A stretch of 64,000 nt of DNA, from positions 236,213,656 through 236,277,655 of the forward strand of contig NC_039364.1 of the NCBI RefSeq assembly GCF_003573695.1, written 5' to 3'. The notes under the pieces are model-generated. The model made no database searches, had not been told where the DNA came from, and saw only the letters and a list, made by a program, of their open reading frames with translations. This stretch comes from Papaver somniferum (lineage: Eukaryota > Streptophyta > Magnoliopsida > Ranunculales > Papaveraceae). The number at the start of each line of letters is the position of its first letter. Within the stretch, counting starts at the first letter, position 1. Made by a program: the position numbers and the translations under genes. Shown one piece after another: positions 53,470 to 64,000 of this stretch.

Positions 53470-53956
53470 CTGCCGCACGGGACAGCATTTCCCAAGATGC
53501 ATTAACAATTTCAGACACTCTATGATTAAATTCATCAAATGTATCTTCATCTGCCATACGAAGGTTTTCCCAATCGGAATTAAGGTTTTGAAGCCTAGCT
53601 TCCTTTTCACCGGAGTTACCTTCGGATACGGTTTCTAATATATCTCACGCATCTTTAGACCTCGTGCAATTTGACACATGGTGCTGAAGATTTGGGGTAA
53701 TGGCATGTATAATGGCATTCAAACCGTCAGAATTTTGCTTTGCATCATTTATCTCGGCAGGGGTGTATTCACCAATATCTTTGGGAAAGCTTACATCTCC
53801 AACTGCCACGACGGGAGCATTATAGCCATTAACAACATATACCCATGATTGAAAATCACGTGCTTGAAGAAAAGATCGCATAGCAATTTTCCACCACAAG
53901 TAATTAGAGCCATCGAAAACTAGTGGTACGTTAATTGAGATAGCACCTCTGTCCAT
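53470..53956 (-). pseudogene. Copia gag (UBN2-type) fragment
   Basis: Minus strand. MDRGAISINVPLVFDGSNYL, WWKIAMRSFLQARDFQSWVY, then after a stop at 53645 DILETVSEGNSGEKEARLQN and DEFNHRVSEIVNASWEML. This is the globular gag of plant Copia elements. The stop replaces a Trp in a conserved DAW segment. Homology ends near 53470, where unrelated sequence begins. It follows the primer site at 54011-54022 by 55 bases, so it is the 5' internal part of the element whose LTR is 54023-57093. Confidence 0.8.
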
Positions 53957-54010
53957 AGAGTCAGATCGCTACAAACACAGACTTGTAAGGTTTTAAACAT
54001 GTTTGCCTGC

Positions 54011-54022
54011 TCTGATACCAAT
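54011..54022 (-). other. Primer binding site, tRNA-iMet type
   Basis: TGGTATCAGAGC on the minus strand, next to the LTR end CTTTTTCA. The leader after it matches the leader at 14987-15036. Confidence 0.9.
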
Positions 54023-57000
54023 TGAAAAAGTGAGGGTACAACAACCACACTCAATATTTCGATTAGCAATCAATATGGACAAACTCCAATATACTTTCTA
54101 GAGAATCAACTAGACAGTCAGACTCAATCTAGATAAAAAAAAGTATATCAAAGAGTTTATATCTCAATCTCTCGATTTGATATATACTCAAGCAAATAGA
54201 AATATGCGAGTCTTTATCAAATACTAGAGAGATAACTTGGATGGTACCAAAGACCAATATCCAAGTGTCAATCAATTTAAATCAATAACCAAAAGGTCGG
54301 ATATTCTAATTTATTGAACAACGTACAACCTGTGATATTTCAATTATATAACAAAATATAATGCGGAAAAGAAATAACACAGACACCAGAATTTTGTTAA
54401 CGAGGAAATCGCAAATGCAGAAAGACCCCGGGACCTAGTCCAGATTGAACACACACTGTATTAAGCCGCTACAGACGCTAGCCTACTCCAAATTAACTTC
54501 AGTCTGGACTGTAGTTGAACCTCGATCAATCTCACACTGATCCAAGGTACAGTTATGCTCCTACGTACTTGATTCCCAACAGGATGTTACGTACTTGATT
54601 CCCTCAGCTGATCTCACCCACAACTAAGAGTTGCTACGAACCAAAGTCGAAGACTTTAATAAGCAAATTTGTATCACACAGAAAAGTCTACGGTAATAGA
54701 TAAATCCGTCTCCCACGAATATACCTACGAGTTTTGTTCCGTCTTTTGATAAATCAAGGTGAACAAGATCCAATTGATAAACCGGACTTATATTCCCGAA
54801 GAACAACCTAGTATTATCAATCACCTCACAATAATCTTAATCGACGCACAGAAAAAAGATATTGCGGAATCACAAACGATGAGACGAAGTGTTTGTGATT
54901 TATTTTATATCTTGCCTATCGTAGATATCAATCTCAAGCCAATTATTACAATTGTACTCATACGATAGAAATAAAAAGATCAGATCACACAACTACAAGA
55001 AACTAGTATCGGTCTTGCTTCACAATCCCAATGAAGTCTTTAAGTCGTTAACCTGGTTTAGTCTTTCAAATCAGGGTTTGAAATCAATGTTAGCTTGGTA
55101 ACAAAGCATTCAATATTCACCGTTACATGAAAACCTGATTAGATTCAAGCTAATATCTTTCAACCGTTAGATCGAAAACTAGCTAGTTACACACAAATGA
55201 AATGCACGTTTCTAGGCTTGTGTAACCTTACCCAAACTTGTAAATTTGTTGGTTCAACAATAGTCAACCAAATGGTTAGCCATATGATCACTTTCATATC
55301 ATCCATATTCTTCTTCACCATAACTAGTTCAAGTGACTCAAATGAACTAGTTAGAGAGTTGTTCAATTGCAAGGAAATCTTATGTAACTACAAAAGACAC
55401 AATTGAAGCAAAAACGATTTGATTCACTCGAATCGGTTCATGAACTATATATCCACGGTTTGCAATTTGCATTCCTTAGTTTATATAAGAATAAGTTCAC
55501 AAACATCGTTTTTAGATATAACCTACTCAAGTTCGCGGACTTAAGTTTCCGGACGGAGTTCACAAACTCCAACAGAATTTCTCGGGACGAGAACTTCCGC
55601 CAGTTCGCAGACTGAGGTCGCGAACTTGGCTCACGCCACCATTCCGGTTCTCTTGATCAACAATAGTATACCCAAAGAGGTTAACCATATCAGCGTTTCA
55701 TACCAACCATGTTCTTCTTCACCATAACTAGTTCGATTGACTAAAATGAACTAGTCAAGAGAGTTGTTCAATTGCAAGGAAATCTTATGTAACTACAAAA
55801 GACACAATTGAAGCAAAAACGATTTGATTCACTCGAATCGGTTCATGAACTATATATCCACGGTTTGCAATTTGCATTCCTTAGTTTATATAAGAATAAG
55901 TTCACAAACATCGTTTTTAGATATAACCTACTCAAGTTCGCGGACTTAAGTTTCCGGACGGAGTTCACAAACTCCAACAGAATTTCTCGGGACGAGAACT
56001 TCCGCCAGTTCGCAGACTGAGGTCGCGAACTTGGCTCACGCCACCATTCCGGTTCTCTTGATCAACAATAGTATACCCAAAGAGGTTAACCATATCAGCG
56101 TTTCATACCAACCATGTTCTTCTTCACCATAACTAGTTCGATTGACTAAAATGAACTAGTCAAGAGAGTTGTTCAATTGCAAGGAAATCTTATGTAACTA
56201 CAAAAGACACAATTGAAGCAAAAACGATTTGATTCACTCGAATCGGTTCATGAACTATATATCCACGGTTTGCAATTTGCATTCCTTAGTTTATATAAGA
56301 ATAAGTTCACAAACATCGTTTTTAGATATAACCTACTCAAGTTCGCGGACTTAAGTTTCCGGACGGAGTTCACAAACTCCAACAGAATTTCTCGGGACGA
56401 GAACTTCCGCCAGTTCGCAGACTGAGGTCGCGAACTTGGCTCACGCCACCATTCCGGTTCTCTTGATCAACAAAGTTCGCAAACTTCGGTTCAAAGAATA
56501 AGGACTTATACATATATGTGTTTCCATAACAATGCTTATATCCTCCAATGGTTATATAATCTAAACTCTCATTTCAATCATTGAAACATTCTTAGAGGAC
56601 GTTGATATTCTATAGTTGTTATTCACAAACTATTTTTCATCAAAGTAAGAAATTTTCAAAGCGATTGAAACTTTTCATGACTTTCGTCACCAGGTAAATA
56701 TGAACTTGGCTAAAGCGAAAGCTTACCAACACATATTTCGAGAAATAGATAGGCGAGATAAACTTGGCTTGAAATAGCAAATGTGTATAATCTAAGTCTA
56801 TATAGCAAAACAACTTTTGTCTCAAGATAGGAGATAAATAGACTTTTGAGTGATAGATAAGTTCAAGTCTCCACATACCTTTTAGTCGATGAAGATCCAC
56901 CGGTTCCTTGAGTAATCCTTCGTCTTGTATGATGATTGCCATGGAGTTCTTGAGCTCAACTACACTTTATATCCTAGTTCGAGACCTTAGCTATAATATA

Positions 57001-57093
57001 CTAGAAATCAAGAATTATAGTTTTGATCACTAACATTGACAAACATGCTTGAGATAGCAACGCATGCGAGTTCGGCCGAGCAATGCTCTAAAA
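54023..57093 (-). mobile_element. LTR of a minus-strand Copia-type element, 3.07 kb
   Basis: On the minus strand it starts T(T)TTAGAGCATTGCTC, the usual TGTTAG with one change, and ends CCTCACTTTTTCA. On its upstream side is a polypurine tract with internal 3' sequence; on its downstream side are the primer site and gag. It is about 680 bp longer than the solo LTR at 57817-60210, explained by the 405-bp repeat at 55353-56473. Short open frames at 55403, 55808 and 56213 are three copies of that repeat, not genes. Confidence 0.88.
55353..56473. repeat. 405-bp tandem repeat, 2.8 units, no differences seen
   Basis: Units begin at about 55353, 55758 and 56163 with period exactly 405. I found no difference between the overlapping parts of the three units. 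The third stops at TCTTGATCAACAA (56473). Each unit holds GTTCGCGGAC, GGTCGCGAAC and similar near-palindromes. The solo LTR at 57817 has one unit-equivalent (about 58375-58870). The array is either a very recent amplification or an assembly artefact. Confidence 0.92.
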
Positions 57094-57816
57094 ATCTCCC
57101 CCTTTGTCAATTTTAGTGACAAAACTATCAATACATATGAATCCTATTCCACATGTCTAATCTTCAACATTACTCGAAATCTTCGTCACTTCCAAGTACT
57201 CCAATGATCCCAAAGGTTGTAAGTTCAGCATCATCGTTGTTGAAAATCCATAGTTATAACAACGAGAAAACAAGAAGTCTCACTTATTGTTATACAGTGT
57301 CAGAGTATCATTACACAACGTCAAAGTTCAATTGTATCACAACTTCAACAACAATACTATGGTGATATATATCACTCCCCCTTAGTCAATACTCCATCTC
57401 ACATGGAAACCACTCCCCCTTACATAATGATATGAAAACCATATGTATTTGTAGTGTGAACTACATATTAATTCTCCCCCTTTTTGTCAATAAAATTGAC
57501 AAAGGTACAAGAACCGGATCCTAATGAAATTTCCGAAAGAGACATTTCATGACCAAAAGAAAAAAACACATATCATATTATTTAGATGCAATCATATAGC
57601 CGAATCTAAATGCATTCATCAAGGAGTTTATAAAGATACAAGATAACCCCTATAATATTTCACAGCCGCACTCCCCACAAAGATTTTCCAATTAAGCACA
57701 AGTTCAATTAAGAACTCTCCCCCATAACATGTCATTCCCGAAAGAACAACAAGAGCGACCTTAATTTCGAAAGAAAAGAAGGATTTCTTTGGACATAACA
57801 AATCACATACAAGTAT
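57094..57816 (-). other. 3' internal region of the minus-strand element, part 1
   Basis: Homologous to 17740-18415 reversed: AAAGGGGGAGAT polypurine tract at 57094-57110, then GGGGGAGTGATATATATCACC, AAAAAGGGGGAGAATTAATA and ATGGGGGAGAGTTCTTAATT, each shared with the 12479 element. There is no gene here. It is separated from part 2 (60211-61253) by the solo LTR. Confidence 0.8.
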
Positions 57817-60210
57817 TGTTAGAGCACTGCTCGGTCAAACTTGTATGTGTTGCTATCTCAAGCATGTTTGTCAATGTTAGTGATCAAAACTATGAGTCTT
57901 GATTTCTAGTCTATTATAGCTAAGTCTCGGACTAGGATAGAAAAGTTTAGTTGAGCTCAAGGACTTCATGGCGATTCATCATACAAGTAGAAGATCTACT
58001 CAAGGAACCGGTGGAACTTCTCGACAAAAAGGTATGTGGAGACTTGAACTTATCTGTCACTCAAAAGTCTATCTATTCTATCTCTTACTCTTTGAGAAAA
58101 AAGTCGTGTGCAATATATATAGACCAGATCATACACATTTGGTATTTCGAGCGAGTATACCTCGCCTATCTATATCTCGAAATATGTGTTGGTAAGGTTT
58201 TCGCTTCGACCAAGTTTATCTTTACCTAGTGACAAAATTCATGAATGTTTCAATCACTTTGAAAATTGCTTTGACGAGAAATAGTGTAACAACTACATAA
58301 CTTCCTATAAGAATGTTTCAATGATTGTAATGAGAGTTTAGATTACATAACCAATGGATTCCTTGAACCGAAGTTTTCGAACTTTGTTGATCAAGAGAAC
58401 CGGGAGTATGGCAAGTGCCAAGTCCGCGAACTGCCGAAGTTCTCAAACCCGAGAATTTCTGCTGGAGTTGACAAACTACTTGCGTGATCCAAGTCCGTGA
58501 ACCCAGTTCGCGAACCGGCGTAGTTCTCGAACCCGAGAATTTCTGCTGGAGTTTGTAAATTCTATCCGGTGTCTTAAGTCCGCGAATCTAGTCTGCGAAC
58601 TTGATAAGGTTATATATCTAAAGATGATTTCTGAACTTAATCTTAAAAGACTAAGGAATGCATTTGCAAACCGTGGCTATTAAAGTTCATGAACCGATTC
58701 GAGTGAATCAAATCATCTTTGCTTCAATTGTGTCTTGTGTAGTTATATAAGATGTCCTTGCAATTGAACAACTCTCTTGACTAGTTCATTTTAGTCAATC
58801 GAACTAGTTATGGTGAAGAAGAACATGGTTGGTATGAAACGCTGATATGGTTAACCTCTTTGGGTATACTATTGTTGAACCAACAATGTACACGTTTTGG
58901 TGTGGTTAACAAACCTAGAAGCGTACAGTCATTTGTGTATGACAAGCTAAGTTTTCGATCTAACGGTTGAGAAATATTAGCTTGAATCTAAATCAGGTTT
59001 TCATCTAACGGTGAATATTGATTGCTTTGTAACTAAGGAAAAACCCTGATTTGAAAGGCTATATAAAGGAGACATCTAGTATTGTGCAAAACTAATCCTC
59101 ACAACTTACGTGTGATATTAGTTTGCGTGCTAGAGTCGGTTTTCCTTTAACCTTTGGTTTTATTCTTCTAAAACCAGGTTAACGACATAAAGACTTCATT
59201 GGGATTGTGAAGCCAGACCGATACTACTTTATCGTAGTTGTGTAATCTGATCTTGCATCTTCTATCGTACGAGTACAATCATATTGATTTTCTTGAGATT
59301 GATATCTCCGATAGGAAAGATATAAAAAGTAATCACAAACATCTTCGTCTCATCGTTTGTGATTCCACAACATCTTGTTTCGCTACCATAAGATTAAGAT
59401 TGTTGTGAGGTGATTGATAACTCTAGGATGTTCTTCGGGAATATAAGACTGGATTATCAATTGGTTCATGTTCACATTGATTACTATCAAAATATGGAAC
59501 AAAACCTTTTAGGGTTTATCTGTGGGAGACAGATTAATCCTTTGATAGACTTGTCTCTGTGAGACATATTTGTTTGTCATCAAGTCTTCGACTTTGGGTC
59601 GTAGCAACTCTTAGTTGTGGGTGATATCATCTAAGGGAATCAAGTGCGCAGTATCCTACTGGGATCAGAGGCATAGGGAGTACAACTATAACTTGGATCA
59701 GTGAGAGACTGATTGGGATTCAACTACAGTCCAGTCAGAAGTTAGCTTGGAGTAGGCTAGTGTCTGTAGCGGCTTAATACAGTGTGTGTTCAATCTGGAC
59801 TAGGTCCCGGGGTTTTTCTGCATTTGAGGTTTCCTCATTAACAAAATTTCTGGTGTCTGTGTTATTTCAGTTTCCGCATTATATTATTTTATCTTTATAA
59901 TTGAAATGATACAGGTTGTGCGTTAGATCATCAATTAGAGTAATCCAACCTTTGGTTGTTGATTGTCATTGATTGATCCTAGGATATTGGTCTTTGGTAC
60001 CAGCCGAGTTATTCCTTGTATTTGACTAGGACTCGCTGATTTCTATTAGCTTGAGTAAATCAAACAAGAGAGAGATATTAACTCCTTGAGATACTTTTAC
60101 CTAGATTAAGTCTGACTGTCTAGTTGATTCTCTAGAAAGTATTTCAGAGTTAGTCCATACAGATTGCTAAGCGAAATATTGGGTGGTGGTGTTATACCCC
60201 CGCTTTTTCA
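57817..60210 (+). mobile_element. Solo LTR inserted in the minus-strand element
   Basis: Starts TGTTAGAGCACTGCTCGG and ends CCCCCGCTTTTTCA (2394 bp). The 5-bp duplication AGTAT lies at 57812-57816 and 60211-60215. The uninterrupted sequence is seen in the 12479 element around 17720 (ACAAATTCATGTTTCATGGG), which serves as an empty-site reference. It carries TATA-like GGCTATATAAAGGAG near 59058. It belongs to the same LTR family as its target but lies in the opposite orientation. Confidence 0.92.
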
Positions 60211-61253
60211 AGTATGAATTTGAATCCAAAAAACTCAATTAAATTAACTACAAGAGAACCCATGATTAATTCAATCGAAAATGCTCAACATAAGTGAACT
60301 TATGGAGACTCAAAAACATACAATTAGATTAATCACAAGAGAACCCATAATTAATCTAATCGAAATACACAACCAAACTAATCACAAAAGTAATCAATTT
60401 AAATGGTCATGCTCGTCATAAGAAAACTTACGGAGCAACAACTAAATAACCAAACAAGATGATTAATTTAGTTGAATATGCTCGACATAAAGTATCTCGC
60501 GGAACAACAACTAAGCTAATCATAAAAATAACCAACTGGCTGTTTAATGCTCAGCATAAGACACTTTACGGAGCCTCACAGTAATACATAAAATATGGAT
60601 CAGGAATGATCAATACTGCGGAATACACAAGGATTCATTCTATTTTCCATCACTATTCGCATAACGATATTCAATAGACATAATCCTTGCAAACAAAAGA
60701 TTTTAACCTATCGTCCATCAATAATTGACATAATAGGCTTAACTTTTGAATTTGTCAAAAGTCTATTCATTCTTTTATCAATACATGCATATCGACATAC
60801 GAAAGACTTTACTTTTGACAAGGTATGGGACAATCATAATTCACGGACGCAAATACACATATCCCATAACAATATTGCAATATATAAAACCATAAAGATT
60901 AATACTGCAAAAATCATCTTCCAAACAACTTTAGAATTTAAACCAATAAATCTAAAACATGAAGATGAAAACGTTGGACATAGCTATGTGTAAACACTAT
61001 AATGGCTATTCCAAACTCTAGTTATTCTTCTAACAAAACAAGAAAATAGAATATTTACTAGGCAATAAGACCTTTGAAGAATTATTTATCGTCCCCGAAC
61101 TCCTTGTCGTCAACAGCCATTGGGACATAAGGTTCATTAAGGTAGAAGCTTATATCAATAAACCTTCTTGGATGATGATGTCGAACCAGGGCCTTCTAAA
61201 TCTCATGAATATTATACACAAAAGCCTTTATTTGTTGAATCTCCTTTCGTATA
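60211..61253 (-). other. 3' internal region of the minus-strand element, part 2
   Basis: Matches 17080-17720 reversed (ATTAATCATGGGTTCTC, GATATGTGTATTTGCGTCCGTGAA, and related blocks). At 61170-61088 a minus-strand frame ends DISFYLNEPYVPMAVDDKEF and GDDK then a stop, so the accessory ORF may be better kept here than in the 12479 element. The region is broken off at 61253 by the Athila/Tat-like LTR. Confidence 0.7.
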
Positions 61254-63058
61254 TGATGAGTGCCAAATATTGTATATATTTGCACCTTTTTATTGGCATT
61301 TAACTCATCATTTGTGCACTAACGCTCCATTTTATCCCATATTATGTGTTTTCGTTGTTTTCAAGAATAAATACTTTTCTCAATTAATTTTGCATTTTTA
61401 GGTACTAAATAAAGACTGGTTAATTCACGGAGCGAAAAGAGCAAAGAAACGACAAAGACTCCCACAGAAGGGCAGCGAAGAATGATGTTTGCAAGAGCCG
61501 GATCAACTAGAAGTGAGCTTGAAGAGGAACAATTGTCCTTAAAGAAGATATGGGCTTGGCATACCCAAGGCCCAAAACCCTTACCCAAATCCATTTCCAA
61601 TATCCATATCCATTTCCATGAGAGCCGTCAGATTGGATTCATCACATCATCCAATGTTCGCCTCATCACCGAGCATCAAATCTTGAAGCTCTTGTCAAAC
61701 ATCATAGTACCTAACTCCAATCTAATCCGTCAGAATTGTTGTATCACGCATCCAATGGTCGTTGCAAGCTTGTTCCATCTTAGCCGTTCGATTCAATCCA
61801 GATGTCATCACCCAACGTATCATCTTCGCTGGACATCGAATTTGCTACACCCGCTCAACACCCTAGCACCAAATATCTTCTCCCAAAACCATCGACTTCT
61901 CCTTTTCTTCCCAAATTTTTCCTTCTTCCCCGACCAACAGACCTGCAACACCATTCTTCCCCTTCTTCTCGAGCTTCACCATCACTACCTTCACCCGACA
62001 CCACAGCAGACTAACCCTAAACCCTAGACTCTCTCTAGCTTAGTTTTAGCTTCTCGCAAAGACGCTACACCAAGAAACAGAGAACTAGGGTTTGTAGCAG
62101 AGGCGATGTAAGAGACAATTGGAGCAGGAGGAGTAGCAGAGAAGGAAGACAAGACATGGGTCGAGGGGGAGACAACAAAAGCAGAGACGGGTGAGCTTTA
62201 ATTTTAATTTTCAATGTAAACCCTAATTTGGAAATTTTGGGGGAAACTGTTAAGAACCCTAATTTTGGGTATAAATAGAACATGGTATTGTGTGTGTGTG
62301 GGTATGCCCGGGCTAGCCGGAGCACCAAGCTCTTAGTGTTCTGTAATTTTATTATTTCATCTGTTTCATCCAGTAGTATAATTTGATCATGTTTTAGTTC
62401 ACTAAGCTAAGGTTGAGATGAAACCATAGCTTTGTACTATGTTATTTATGCTGTTTGTTTGATTCTTGAATGCCTAAATTGTTCTATAAAAATTTCAATC
62501 TTTGTTTGTCACATTTTGCTCTCACAGTGCATTCCATGTATGCATTGCAGTTAGGATAAAACTATGTGATTATACCACAACTCATGCCTTAGAGACTTTT
62601 ATGAATCCTCTGACTAGTTGTGCTTTAGTTATACAGTTAGTGCTTAGGATTGATATCTTAGTTGTGATTGATTCATCCACTGGTGAAACACCTTAGGTAA
62701 AAGGGAAGACTAGAATCTTCACCCTTACCTGCTACAAGGACAAGAATGATGCTATCAGCTGAGTTCATAGTGTAGGTCAATGGTGGATTCGACTGCCCTA
62801 GCATCATATTTATCTGCTTGTTAGATTACTTTTGTTTTCGTTTTTGTTATCTCTGTTACTACCATCATCTCCGTCGTATCGACAAAACAAAACCCCCTTT
62901 TGTGCTACTCTTGTTTCGAATCAGTTATAGTTAAAACCATATTTTCAAATCTACACCCACCTTGTCCCTGTGGATCGACCTGTGCTTTCCCTGTGTTACA
63001 TTGTGACACTGTGCACTTGCAGTTAGACATAGTCGTAGGCTTCTTTCAAGTCCTACCA
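61254..63058 (+). mobile_element. 5' LTR of an Athila/Tat-like gypsy element
   Basis: Starts TGATGAGTGCCAAATATTG and ends AAGTCCTACCA, 1805 bp, followed six bases later by a GGCGCCG-type primer site. It is similar to the solo LTR 26259-27707 at both ends and in blocks between (TAGGTACTAAATAAAG, GGGCTTGG, CACCCACCTTGTCCCTG). The open stretch 61482-62027 is LTR sequence without a known domain. The TATA region is probably TTGGGTATAAATAGAACATG near 62267. Confidence 0.85.
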
Positions 63059-63064
63059 AGTTTT

Positions 63065-63082
63065 TGGCGCCGCTGCCGGGGA
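63065..63082 (+). other. Primer binding site of GGCGCCG type
   Basis: TGGCGCCGCTGCCGGGGA, close to the complement of the 3' end of tRNA-Asp used by Athila/Tat elements. Its distance from the LTR end (6 bases) is normal. Confidence 0.88.
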
Positions 63083-64000
63083 CTTGGCTGCTGTGTGGTT
63101 GAAGCTTTGTGTATCTTGCTTTGCTGTTTTCTGTTTTCCTTGCTGTTCATCTTAGTTTTTCTTTACTTACATCTTAGCTAACTTATTGTGCATTTAGTGT
63201 AAGCATATTTGCTGTTTTTCCTGTAACTGCATTTTAGTTTCTCATCTGTAGCTGCACCTGCATCTCATATTCTGAGCTGCATAGTCTTGTAGTTTTGCAT
63301 CACTTGTTGATAAAAATCCTTGAGTCTTCCTATAAGGAGAAGCTGGTGCTCTGACAATCCTTGTTTTTCACTTACAGGTACCACTGGTGCTCTGTTGTGA
63401 GATGATTGAAGACTTTGAAGCTGTTGGGCTGGGCTTATCACCAAGCTGCTGTTGCTGGTAAAGCTAGGACTGTTGGTGTTGCCCCTCTGCTGCTGGGTTT
63501 CTACTTCTCTTCTGTTAGGCTGTGCAATGTGAAACAAGAGAACAAAGCCCAACTGGGCTGCTGTTTGTGAAGTGGAAGACTGAACAAATCCCAACTGGGA
63601 TGTGCAACAAACAAAAAGGGGTAAAAAGCCCAACTGGGTTTCTCTCCTAACAAGTAAGCCTAACCCATTAGCAAAGCCCAATTGGGCCTTCTTTACTGTC
63701 TGTTGGGCTTGTATTTTTGAAATTGTGGGCTTCTAATTAAGTGTCTCTGGGCTTGGCTCAAGCTTCAAAAGTTAAAAAAATTTCAAACCAACTTCCAACC
63801 CAACAGTTGGGCCTGTTCAAAACTTCCTTTTGGGCTGCACAATTCTCCCACCAATGTGGGCTTGCTCCTAACAACAAAACCAAATTTTTCTCCCAACTCT
63901 AAACCAAATTCTTGCTCCACCAATGTGGGCTTGCTCCCAATTTTAAAACCAAAGTTTTTCTCCCAATATTAAAAACCAAATTTTTCTTTTTATCTCCCAA
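63083..64000 (+). other. Leader of the Athila/Tat-like element with CCCAACTGGG repeats
   Basis: No gag begins inside the window. The leader holds CCCAACTGGG (near 63549, 63588, 63630), CCCAATTGGG (63677) and CCCAACAGTTGGGC (63799), plus many GGGCTTG and TGTGGGCTTGCTCC units (near 63856 and 63924). A minus-strand open frame at 63265-63681 is a by-product of this repetition. The element continues past the window end. Confidence 0.65.

Noticed and set aside
55403..56425. Three identical 70-codon open frames (55403, 55808, 56213)
   Set aside because: They are the same part of a 405-bp tandem repeat inside an LTR, with no promoter or known domain.
61482..62027. 181-codon open frame in the Athila/Tat-like LTR
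   Set aside because: It lies wholly within the LTR, is His/Ser/Pro-rich and is not kept in the solo LTR at 26259-27707.
63265..63681. 138-codon minus-strand frame with repeated QLGF
   Set aside because: It arises from the CCCAACTGGG repeats of a retrotransposon leader; no domain and wrong strand for the element.

Overview
This is eukaryotic nuclear DNA from a flowering plant, almost certainly a eudicot with a large, repeat-filled genome. It is AT-rich, has GT-AG introns, plant-type LTR retrotransposons (tRNA-iMet and GGCGCCG-type primer sites), MULE, CACTA, Harbinger and Stowaway DNA elements, an F-box gene and a FAR1-type gene. A poppy-like (Ranunculales) source is only a weak guess. No bacterial or organellar genes, no complete tRNA or rRNA gene and no CRISPR array were seen.

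Layout. 1-12470: a dispersed repeat, a tRNA-derived SINE split by a Tourist-like MITE, a two-unit tandem duplication, then an L1-type LINE (coding part 6811-10911, poly-A at 10957) whose 5' side holds a 2.8-kb non-autonomous CACTA element (3314-6117, TSD AAG). 12479-20345: a non-autonomous Copia-type element with 2.5-kb LTRs, a tRNA-iMet primer site, a degenerate gag-like region and no pol; its 3' LTR is truncated. 21155-29125: MULE M1, which carries a broken plant-mobile-domain (PMD) gene and a Myb/SANT-like pseudogene, and is invaded by a GGCGCCG-type (Athila/Tat-like) solo LTR and by MITEs. 29705 to about 36050: MULE M2, with a FAR1/MULE transposase pseudogene and a convergent PMD pseudogene. 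36224-37302: an F-box gene with a broken frame, followed by a 171-base assembly gap.

39345-40740: relics of a MULE end and a gag. 40742-46529: a complete Copia insertion with two 637-bp LTRs (TSD TTAAG) and decayed gag-pol. 46783-48396: MULE-like M4 (TSD TTTTTAAT). 48586-51162: M3, an internal-deletion derivative of the M2 family (TSD CCTAGGTAAG). 52128-53206: a two-exon gene for a short FAR1-domain protein with a Stowaway MITE in its intron, the most gene-like locus here. 53470-61253: a minus-strand relative of the 12479 element, whose LTR contains a 405-bp unit present three times with no difference seen, and which is interrupted by a solo LTR (57817-60210, TSD AGTAT) and by a second Athila/Tat-like element whose 5' LTR (61254-63058) and leader run off the window.

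The most notable theme is the M1/M2/M3 family: MULEs that carry a PMD gene, M2/M3 in tail-to-tail arrangement with the transposase gene. Their introns, spacers and terminal regions, but not their exons, are filled with paired arms such as GTTCGGCTTAT...ATAAGCCGAAC that could fold as hairpins. M4 has a parallel set with GTTCGGTT arms. Nearly every protein-coding segment in the window is broken, so this is best read as a stack of nested transposons around one or two host genes. Coordinates of element ends were read by eye.
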